Positions 56,015-64,000 of a stretch of 64,000 nucleotides of DNA are shown here, piece after piece. The notes under the pieces are model-generated. The model was not told the DNA's origin and did not search any database. It saw only the letters and a list, made by a program, of their open reading frames with translations. The DNA is taken from contig NC_088780.1 of the NCBI RefSeq assembly GCF_958450345.1, forward strand, positions 136,476,226 through 136,540,225. The letters are read 5' to 3'. The first letter of the stretch is position 1. Every line of letters starts with the position of its first letter. The DNA is from Calliphora vicina (Eukaryota > Arthropoda > Insecta > Diptera > Calliphoridae). A program made the translations under genes and the position numbers.

Positions 56015-57158
56015 TAGGGTGGCCCCGTTTGTATGGAGAAAAAATAAGGTATCGATGTTCCCACCTAAAATGAAAATTTGATTCATTCTAAGACTACGTT
56101 TTGAAATTTTTTCGTCCTGGGGTCAATATTTGGCGAGCTGGATCAAAGGATAAAAAGGTCCTTTTTTGAGGTTTTTTACATTTTTTCCATATTTCTTCCA
56201 AAGGAAGTATATGTAAATTTGGTATCATATGAAAGGTCTTTGAGAGACGCATTCAATTGGTTAAAAGAAATTTAAAAAAAGAAATTTTAATTAAAAAATT
56301 TTAAAAATTTTCGACAAAATTTTAGTTTTTTTTTAATTTTTTCATAGAATTTATTCAAATACATAGATGAAATTTCTTGATCATAAACATCATGTAATTT
56401 CACAGAAATGGTTTTTCTCGTTTTTTAAAATTCAATCCAGTTCAATGTTTATTCAAATTTGTTTAAACCTAATTTCATCCCTATCTGACAATCTCTGTAC
56501 TCAATTCATAGTATATGTATGGGCATCAAAATAACTCAAATTTTATAAGCTTTCCATCGATGTATAAATTCTTATACTTTTCTTTTATTACACTGCGAAT
56601 ATTTAAATTTAAGCTAAAACATTTGCTATACATAGCGCTATAATGATTATTTTAATGTTATTCCTTTGGAATGTTGTTGTTAATTTTAAGTAACATGTGA
56701 AAAACTGCTTAACAGATAGGGATGAAATTGGGTTTAAACAAATTTGAATAAACATTGAACTGGACTGAATTTTAAAAAACGAGAAAAACCATTTCGGTGA
56801 AATTACATGATGTTTATGATCAAGAAATTTCATCTATGTATTTGAATAAATTCTATGAAAAAATTAAAAAAAACTAAAATTTTGTCGAAAATTTTTAAAA
56901 TTTTTTTTTAAAAATTTCTTTTAACCAATTGAATGCGTCTCTCAAAGACCTTTCATATGATACCAAATTTACATATACATCCTTTGGAAGAAATATGGAA
57001 AAAATGTAAAAAACTTCAAAAAAGGACCTTTTTATCCTTCGATCCAGCTCGCCAAATATTGACCCCAGGACGAAAAAAATTCAAAACGTAGTCTTAGAAT
57101 GAATCAAATTTTCATTTTAGGTGGGAACATCCGCAACTTAAATTTTGGGGCCACCCTA
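56015..57158. mobile_element. Long fold-back hAT-like element, 8-bp TSD ATGTACAT
   Basis: 1144 bp. Termini TAGGGTGGCCCC and reverse complement, flanked by exact ATGTACAT at 56007-56014 and 57159-57166. Arms of about 460 bp are near-perfect inverted copies (for example CGTCCTGGGGTCAATATTTG near 56124 against its complement near 57045) around a loop of about 200 bp. No transposase. Confidence 0.85.
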
Positions 57159-57255
57159 ATGTACATAAATATGTAAATATACATATGGATGTATATACAA
57201 TGTATACTATATAGTCGCCACCTACTCAATTACCCTGAGTATTTAAATATACATA

Positions 57256-58376
57256 CACTTGGCCGCATAAGTTTGCGTACAAACTACTTTATATATTTTA
57301 ACAGGCTATTTTAGTCGTAAGTAACAACGGTAATCATTTGAAATTGGTTTTTATGTATAGATAAACATTTGAAAATTACGATAGGTATTTTCTTTTTGCA
57401 TTTGCAAAGTTTGGTAATAATTGAAAAAGGCCAACTAGATGCCATGTAGCACGGAAAAAGTTAATAGACAAAAACGAATTGCATTCACTAAAGAACACAT
57501 AAATATGCCTCCAGAGTTCTGGAAAAATGTTCTGTTCACGGATGAATGCAAGTACTGCATCTTTGGCATAAAAGACCGTCAGTTTGTTTGGAGAAAGCCT
57601 TGTACAGTGCTTAGTCCCAAAAATTTAAAACCAACAGTTAAGCATGGTGGTGGTGCAGTGATGGTACGGGGGTACATGACAAGTGAAGGTGTGGGAAATT
57701 TAGAATTTATTCCATCGACAATGGATCATAAGGTCTATTTAGACATTCTAATGAAAAATCTTACCGAAAGCGTTAGCAAATTGGGCATTGAAGATGATTA
57801 TATATTCCTGCAAGCCAACGACCCAAAGCATACTACACACAACACAAGGCTTTTGTAGTTGTTTAATAAAACAAAAACAATTGAAAACTCCTCCGCAGTC
57901 ACCAGACCTAAATCCCATAGAACATTTATGGGATTTGCTGGAGTGAAAAACACGAAACCATGTAATAACATTAAAGGAAATACTTCAAACAGTATTAATT
58001 GAGGAAAGGAGAAATATTAGTTCCAAATACACCGAAAAACTGGTTTCATCAATGACAAAACGCCTTCATGATGTTCTTGGTCGTCGGGGTTATCCAATAA
58101 TTATTAAAATACAGTTTAATTTATAAAAATCAGTAATATTTAATTTTTTTTTTATGTACGCAAACTTTTGCCTACATGCGGAATTGAATTTTTTTATGAA
58201 TTGAATTCTTATAAGTTTTGTTGATTCTTAAATATGCATTTTACAACGCAGTTGTGTTCTTAAATATTTAAGAGTTTTATATAAAAAATTTCAAATGAGT
58301 AGCGTTTATTTTTATATCCAAAATTAGAGTATACTTTTAATTTTCGTTCTTGTACGCAAACTTATGCGGCCAAGTG
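57256..58376 (+). mobile_element. Tc1-like element with intact ends, internally deleted
   Basis: Perfect terminal inverted repeats of about 24 bp (CACTTGGCCGCATAAGTTTG, CGTAC) flanked by TA at both sides (57254-57255, 58377-58378). An imperfect extra copy of the repeat (GTACGCAAACTTTTGCCTAC) lies at about 58157. Only about 185 bp separate the left end from the transposase fragment, so the DNA-binding half is deleted. Confidence 0.88.
57439..58126 (+). pseudogene. Tc1-like transposase, catalytic half, inactive
   Basis: The first frame (57439-57858) holds NVLFTDECKYCIFG (first catalytic Asp), KHGGGAVMVRGYMTSEGVG and LQANDPKHTT, where the second catalytic Asp of the usual QDNDPKH is Ala. A stop and frame change follow. 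The remainder reads PPQSPDLNPIEHLWDLLE (third acidic residue intact), a further in-frame stop, and a C-terminal LHDVLGRRGYPI block ending at 58126. Inactive by N-terminal deletion, stops and loss of the catalytic residue. Confidence 0.85.
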
Positions 58377-59707
58377 TATGTATGTATACACCGAAATATG
58401 TACATATGTAAAGTGTGAACACTTGCAGATTATAAATGTATACATTCATGAAACACTGAAGTATCATGTGTTTAGCTATATAATTCTGCAGAGAGAGAAA
58501 ATTACAAGGAATAAGGCCTCAACGAACTTATTCCATTCGATAAGGTCTATTGCAACGCATTTAACACGTTCCACAATTTATAAGATTCGGTATTCATCTC
58601 CTTTTTTAAGCTGCCTCTAGTGCACTGTGGTTTCAAATCAAAATCTAGGTGGACAAAATTATTTGGCGATCTTTTTATATAGAATTGGTATCTCCGATTC
58701 CAAAAAAAAATCTTTAAAAGATCAATATAAACTTAGTTTATATTAGGGTCTAGATATACAGTGAGTGTCACTCAAAATCGTACAACATATTTTTTTTTTT
58801 AAATATTATGAAATTATACAGGCAATAATAGGTGATTATATAAAAAATTAAGTCATTTTATTAATTGGAACAAAAAATATGTATTTCAACAAAAAAGTTA
58901 ACAAAACCTCAATTCGTTAAAAAAATATTGACGAAAATTAAAGAACATCACAAAATTCATATTTCACTTAAATTCGTACAATTATATTAAATTATAATTA
59001 AAACTTTAAAAATTAAAAAAAATGTTAATATTAAATAATCCTAATACTTTGTAGGGTATCATTTGCTATTTTTTAATGCCTTTACGATTTTAAATGAAGC
59101 GTTGATATTCTGGGCACTGACAGTCTTACTCAATAATAAATAAAGAAATATTTCTAAAAATTCCATTCCGTAAAAATTAAAAAAAAGTATTTCGGCGGGT
59201 GCTAGCGGCTACAATTTTTTTACAAAGGCATTCCCCAGAAGTTTCTTTAAATGATGTATATAGTCAAGCTATATAAAATTTTAAGAAAAAAAAATATCAG
59301 TATATTTGAGAACCAAGTTTAAAGGACTATAACAGGAAAATGGAGAGGCCCATAAATATAAGATATACATTTAATAAAAGCCTATATCAATGTTTATCTA
59401 TGTTTTGAAGTATGAATTTCTATATGGTACATATCTAATTTAGTAAAGCAGTAAAATATTAAAAAAAATTAACGAAAATATGATTCAAAATTTGTTGAAC
59501 TTCTGGCGCTTCTGTCGAGATAACAAAATGTCCAATTGAAAAACCCATTTGTATTGGAGGAGAGCAGATTGTCAGCTTCCGAAAAAACTTAGTTTTGGCA
59601 CAATTGAGCCAAAATTACTTTACGGATTTGGATCCCTTTTTGACACGATTTGTAAATAATTTTGTAAATGGTAATTCAATGGCGAAAAAAAGGTCACATC
59701 CCGGGAA
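58377..59707. other. larp intron, AT-rich part
   Basis: ACAGTGAGTGTCACTCAAAA at about 58758 resembles a Tc1-like terminus, but no partner end or transposase was found. No exon recognised. Confidence 0.35.
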
Positions 59708-59899
59708 TTTTTTTTTTTTTTCAGTATCTTTTTTCTTTATTGAATCTTTCTTTTTAGAAATTTACAAATAAGTATTCAAATCTTAACCTAAACTAAAACT
59801 AAAGTTGTTATTGCCGCTGCAATATCCAACATGAGTGCTCGATGATTATCTGGCCAGATCCAGTGTTTCCAATCGCCTCAGTCGTCTATGACCCTCAAA

Positions 59900-61884
59900 T
59901 TACAGCAACTCCCTGGCGAGGGGGTTTGGATGTTCCATTAGTTTTGAAATGTATTTTAGACTGGAGAGTTTGATCTCCTCGCGTATTATGGGGACATTGA
60001 GATCCCTATGAATATTACTATTGCGAATGTACCATGGGGCACCTGTTATTGTCCTTAACAGTGCTGACTGCTTTCTTTGCAATTTTTCAACGTTAGATGA
60101 GGAGGCTGTTCCCCATAGCTGAATGCCGTATAGCCATATCGGTTTTATAATTGTTTTGTACAAAAGCACTTTGTATTCCAAGTCTAGAGCAGACCGTGGG
60201 CCAATTAACCAGTACAGTTGGACTGACTTTAATTTTATTTGCGTAACCTTGGCTTCAATATGGTGGGACCATGTTAAACGGCGATCAAGATGGATACCGA
60301 GATATCGCACATGGCTCTGTTCTGGGATTTTGATATTATTTATCTGTATGGAAGGGCAACTTTCTCGTCTTAAAGTAAATGTAACGTGAATACATTTTGC
60401 TGCATTGACCTTAATTTTCCATTTGTCCAGCCATTTTTCCAAATCGCCGATGTGAGACTGGAGTTGTTCAGAAGCTATTACGGGATTTTCATGTGTACTT
60501 AAAAAAGCGGTATCATCCGCAAATGTAGATGTGTGAGTCAGTGCGCTCGTGGGCATATCTGCAGTATATAAAATATATAGGAACGGCCCTAGAATACTTC
60601 CCTGTGGTACACCAGCGGATATTTTTCGACGTGTTAAGATCACATCCTTTGATCTGATTTGGAAAGATCTTTCTTGTATGTAATTTTTAAGCAGTTTATG
60701 TACGTTCGCAGGTAGTAATCTAGTAATTTTGTGTATTAGTCCATCGTGCCAGACTTTATCGAAGGCTTGAGATATGTCAATAAATAATGCGGAACAATAC
60801 TGCTTGCTCTCGAAGGTTTTCCGAATAAGTGTAGTTATCCGATGTACCTGTTCGATAGTACTATGTTTCCTTCTGAAACCAAATTGATGGTCAGGAATAA
60901 TGCAATTTTCGTCAAGGTGCACTATAAGTCTCTCAAGTAACAACTTTTCAAAAAGTTTTGAGAATATTGACAATAGGCTAATGGGACGGTATGATGTCAC
61001 TTGAGTGACATCTTTTCCCGGTTTCGGTATCATAACTATATCAGATATTTTCCATGAGGATGGGAAATATCCAATACGTAGTATTGAGTTAAATATGAAC
61101 AAAATAATTCTCAGTGCTGAGTTGGGCAGATTACTTATCATCGTGGTAGTAATTTTATCTATACCAGGTGATTTTCCAGCCTTAAGACCTTTGACCGTCG
61201 TCCTCACGGCAGAGAACCGGAATTTTAGTGGGGCTGGCACCACATTATTTATGACATTATCTCTAATATATGAATTTGTATCATTTGGGGTAAATACATT
61301 CTCCAAGTGATTGGCAAATGCTTCGATTTTTTCTGAAGTATTTTTTGCCCATTCTCCGTTCTGAAGGCGTATGGGCGACTCATATACAATAGGGCATTGC
61401 ATATTTTTCACAGCTTTCCAGAGACTATATTCTGTGTTCTTAGTAGGGTCTAAGTTTCTAAGATAATTTCTCAGGTTAGATTCTTTATTAATCTTTAAGG
61501 CGACGTGAAGTCTTCTTTGGCACTGATTAAGTTTAGCCTTTACGTTCGGAGATCGCGATTGTTGCCATTGACGTCTGAGGGTTCTCTTTTCTTTGATAAG
61601 AGAATCGATGTTTTTAGGACATTTTGAATGTCTGTAATTCCCCAGGGTGACTGGGGGCGTGGACACTTTAACGGCGTTTGTTAAAATGTCTGTAAATATA
61701 TCGACAGCGGATTGTATCTCATACTCATTTTTCAATGAGATGTTTTGTGGCAAGTGTGAGCTAACATACATTTTATACTTTAACCAGTTCGTTTTCTTGT
61801 TAGGGAAACAAGAGTAAGAGTTTTCCAATTTACTTGGAACTGCTAATAACGTTAAAACTGAAGGCGAGTGGTCTGACGAGAGGT
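59900..61884 (-). pseudogene. Jockey-type ORF2: reverse transcriptase part
   Basis: Open without stops from about 61884 to 59900. It begins with SSDHSPS, the last endonuclease motif (SDH), then a linker, then RT blocks: KAGKSPGIDKI, IVMIPKPGKD, SYRPISLLS, QFGFRRKHST, ALFIDISQAFDKVWHDGL, GVPQGSILGPFLYILYTADM and TFADDTAFLS with the catalytic Asp pair intact, then a Jockey-type C-terminal domain. The first ATG-like codon is not a real start. The segment continues ORF2 and is separated from the rest of the endonuclease by the inverted duplication. Confidence 0.9.
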
Positions 61885-62118
61885 CTAGATGCCATATCTA
61901 GTGGCCAACCTACTTATTGGCCTACAGACCTCAATAAGATTCCCGATCTAATTGACTTCGCTGTAATCAAGAATATAAAAAGAGAATTTATTTCAGTGAT
62001 CCCTTACTGAAATAAATTCTCTTTTTATATTCTTGATTACAGCGAAGTCAATTAGATCGGGAATCTTATTGAGGTCTGTAGGCCAATAAGTAGGTTGGCC
62101 ACTAGATATGGCATCTAG
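61885..62118. repeat. 113-bp perfect inverted duplication in Jockey ORF2
   Basis: 61885-61997 is the exact reverse complement of 62006-62118, with an 8-bp spacer (GATCCCTT). The right arm is the in-place ORF2 coding sequence (QPTYWPTDLNKIPDLIDFAV); the left arm is an extra inverted copy. A few codons between the endonuclease DFAV block and SSDHSP are missing. Confidence 0.95.
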
Positions 62119-62604
62119 TCTGTTAGACGATATTGCTTCTAACAGTTGCCTCCCTCTAGGAGTAATAAGGCGAGAGCCCCAAAATGTATGTTTTGCATTG
62201 TAATCACCAGCTGCTATAAATCTTGGACCTAGAGTCCTAAAATATTCGAGAAACTGCTCTCGATTAATATTATACCTAGGAGGACAATATATTGAAGATA
62301 TTGTAACTCTACCATCAGGTATATTTATAGATGTGGCCTGGATGTGATCCGTTTTATATTCTGGCATTGGGAAATGCCTAATATCCTTTCTCACTAATAT
62401 AGCTGTTCCACCACAAGCTCTACCACTTGGATGTTTTGTGTCATAAGTATAGTATCCGTTAATTCTGAAACAGTTCTTTATGGTAAAGTGTGTTTCAGAA
62501 ACGAGTAGTACATCAATTTCCTGAAGGTGGAGAAATTGTTGTACATCATTCTTATGTTGGCTAAGGCCGTTAGCATTCCAAAAACAAATTCTTAGAGAAT
62601 TCAT
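61993..62604 (-). pseudogene. Jockey-type ORF2: endonuclease part
   Basis: Starts MNSLRICFWNANGLSQHK directly after ORF1 (overlap of a few bases). APE-type endonuclease motifs in order: N of WNANGL, E of VSETHF, GGTAILVRKDI, SSIYCPP, GDYNAKHTFWGS (Asp and Asn) and DLIDFAVIKN. After FISV it runs into the spacer of the inverted duplication and stops, so ORF2 is interrupted. Confidence 0.9.
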
Positions 62605-63132
62605 TTTTTATTTAGCAGGATCTGCATGAGCATGCTTTGATTCTGCATCAATTGTTGAAACATATTTTGCATGTTCGTCATGAAACTGTTCATGGTTTGA
62701 ATTAGATTCTCAATAGAGCTTTGAGAGTTATTGTCGGGTACTGGTACACCCTCTTTTAATGCATGTGCATATGAAAATAATGGGGAATTATTTCCATTGC
62801 TTCTTTTCATTTGGGTAACTGAACCCTCATTTGTCGTATTGGCATACGATTTGTTTTGATAATTATCATTTATGATGCCCCTATATTGAGCACTAGAAGC
62901 ACCTGTGTTTGTTTTCATTTGGGTAACTGAACCCTCATTTGTCGTATGGGCATACGATTTGTTTTGATTATTGTTTTTTATGATACTTCTATATTGAGCA
63001 CTAGAAGCATCAGGAAGGCTTGGAAAGTTAGAAGCCGTATATTGAGCATATAAAGGTCTTCTTGCCTTCGTTGATTCCTGTATGCGTAGGAATACTGGGC
63101 ATCCACGGTAGTTTGCGGTGTGATTTTGACCA
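62601..63132 (-). pseudogene. Jockey-type ORF1 (gag), 5'-truncated
   Basis: The minus strand from 63132 reads NCGQNHTANYRGCPVFL, the last CCHC knuckle of Jockey-type gag proteins, then an Asn/Gln/Ser-rich tail with an imperfect internal repeat of about 36 residues (SSAQYRGIINDNYQNKSYA versus SSAQYRSIIKNNNQNKSYA), a SYAHALKEGVPVPD motif, and MQNMFQQLMQNQSMLMQILL. Stops at 62601, overlapping the ORF2 start. Confidence 0.8.
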
Positions 63133-64000
63133 CAGTTAGGTTAGGTTAGGTTAGGTTTTCCAGGCAGCCACGAAATAAGGAAGATAGAAAGAGCAGCTCA
63201 CATGGGTCCATCAATGGTCCTTTTGTGTTACCTGAAAGTAGAAGAAAGAAGAAGAAAGAGGGACAGATATAAGTGAAAAGGGAGAAGAAGAAGATTGAAG
63301 AAGTTTAGGAGGAGATGTAAGAAGAAAAAGAGAGGGAGGAGGGAGGAGATCTTGGAGAATTTACGTGCCAATGAGTCGGCGATCATTGGGTCACTCTAAA
63401 GTGATCCCCGTGTCTGGTCTTTTCAACCAATTACTTCTACCTATAAAGGCACTAATGCCCTCAAGCCTCATATTCGAGAGCTCAGAGAGACTATCAAGGG
63501 AACGATGCCCCAGAAACCTTAGGCGTAGATCTCCTAATGCCGGACAATGACAAAGAAGGTGAAAAATAGTTTCATCCTCCTCCTCATTTTGACAACTTCT
63601 GCAGAAGTCGTGGTACGGCAAACCAAGTCTCCTAGCGTGATTACCAAAGGTGCAGTGTCCAGTTATGACCGCCACTACACCACTCAATTGTGAGCGTGTA
63701 AAGCCAAGAAGATGAATTGTCCGTCCCCGATTTAGTCGGGGCCATATCGTCCTGGTCATAGTGCATGTGGGTTCACAGTCCCATCTTGCCTGAGCGAGCT
63801 CATAGTAGAAGTTACTAATTTGTAGCTTGCATTTGGATAACGGAATCCCACATAGGAAATCTATGTCTCCGTCAGGTAACATGGCGCCTTTTCTCGCCAG
63901 ATCATCGGCAACACAGTTGCCCGTAATAGTAATATCCCCGTGTCCCCGTACCCACTTGAGTACGACTATTGAATGTCTCGCCATCCTGTTTAAGGATGCC
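63133..64000 (-). mobile_element. RNase H-type non-LTR retrotransposon, 3' end
   Basis: Runs off the window. The tail on the minus strand is (AACCT)n, about four units (63136-63156 on plus as GGTTA repeats), after a 3' untranslated region of about 250 bp rich in CTTCTTC. Same family as the fragment at 23221-23577. It abuts the Jockey gag, so one of the two inserted into the other. Confidence 0.85.
63391..64000 (-). CDS. RNase H / Cys-His C-terminal part of retrotransposon ORF2
   Basis: Open to the window edge. The visible part begins near the end of the RNase H domain (LKWVRGHGDITITGNCVADDLARKG, with His and Asp of the last catalytic block) and includes WPRLNRGRT, SGVVAVITGHCTFGNH and the Cys/His motif FCRSCQNEEEDETIFHLLCHCP, ending at LKRPDTGITLE. 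Domain order matches the element at 26686-29068, but sequences differ enough to be a separate family. The open frame suggests a younger copy; the RT part lies outside the window. Confidence 0.82.
   Translation of the reverse strand, partial: ASLNRMARHSIVVLKWVRGHGDITITGNCVADDLARKGAMLPDGDIDFLCGIPLSKCKLQISNFYYELAQARWDCEPTCTMTRTIWPRLNRGRTIHLLGFTRSQLSGVVAVITGHCTFGNHARRLGLPYHDFCRSCQNEEEDETIFHLLCHCPALGDLRLRFLGHRSLDSLSELSNMRLEGISAFIGRSNWLKRPDTGITLE

Larger units (their letters stand above)
59708..63132 (-). mobile_element. Jockey-type non-LTR retrotransposon
   Basis: A minus-strand element with gag-like ORF1, then ORF2 with endonuclease and reverse transcriptase, and a poly-A tail (13 T on plus at 59708-59720). 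The 5' side is cut at 63132 within the gag zinc-knuckle region, exactly where another retrotransposon's 3' tail begins. A 113-bp perfect inverted duplication splits ORF2. Opposite to larp transcription. Confidence 0.9.

Noticed and set aside
63133..63160. GGTTA repeats as a telomere or interstitial telomeric site
   Set aside because: Only about four units, located precisely at the 3' end of a retrotransposon and repeated at the ends of its relatives.
1..64000. CRISPR array or prokaryotic operons
   Set aside because: The tandem repeats lack spacer structure of CRISPR arrays, and spliced eukaryotic genes dominate the window.

Overview
The window reads as nuclear DNA of a higher fly (Diptera, probably a calyptrate such as a blowfly or house-fly relative). 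The gene set is clearly dipteran (Moca-cyp, Rpt1, Gfat and the first coding exon of larp). Non-coding DNA is very AT-rich. The repeats are typical fly mobile DNA: mini-me-like elements with a (TA)n / core / (GTCY)n layout, Tc1-like remnants, Jockey-type and RNase H-bearing non-LTR retrotransposons, hAT-like MITEs and a Foldback-type element. The species call is inference from gene content and repeat style only.

Layout. 1-10000: gene-free DNA with a non-LTR reverse transcriptase remnant, three Tc1-like remnants, small fold-back elements and a mini-me-like repeat. 10002-24632 (minus): the eight-exon SR-cyclophilin gene Moca-cyp. Its 9.4 kb fifth intron has absorbed a degenerate RT fragment, mini-me-like copies, a Tc1 fragment and a 5.4 kb Foldback-type element (15707-21145) with a 9-bp target-site duplication, 10 versus 14 tandem units of about 165 bp in its two arms, and tRNA-like sequences facing each other at its centre. 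24633-31450: intergenic repeats, including two hAT-like MITEs with exact 8-bp duplications and a 5'-truncated RNase H-type retrotransposon nested in a mini-me-like repeat with an exact 14-bp duplication. 31501-32802 (minus): Rpt1, a 26S proteasome ATPase. 35578-37623 (minus): Gfat, the entry enzyme of hexosamine synthesis. Both are intronless. 43447-44343 (plus): first coding exon of larp. Its 3' intron runs past the window end (more than 19.6 kb) and holds three more hAT-like elements, a Tc1-like element with intact ends, a Jockey-type element carrying a 113-bp perfect inverted duplication, and the 3' end of another RNase H-type retrotransposon.

The four genes are unrelated housekeeping or regulatory genes (splicing-associated prolyl isomerase, proteasome, amino-sugar synthesis, mRNA translation control). 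Nothing indicates that they form a functional unit. The most unusual item is the Foldback-type element with its convergent tRNA-like centre. The window is also notable for the number of inverted-repeat structures, from 31-bp single-base-loop hairpins to the 5.4 kb element. Alignments and copy counts were done by eye, so boundaries without a target-site duplication are approximate.
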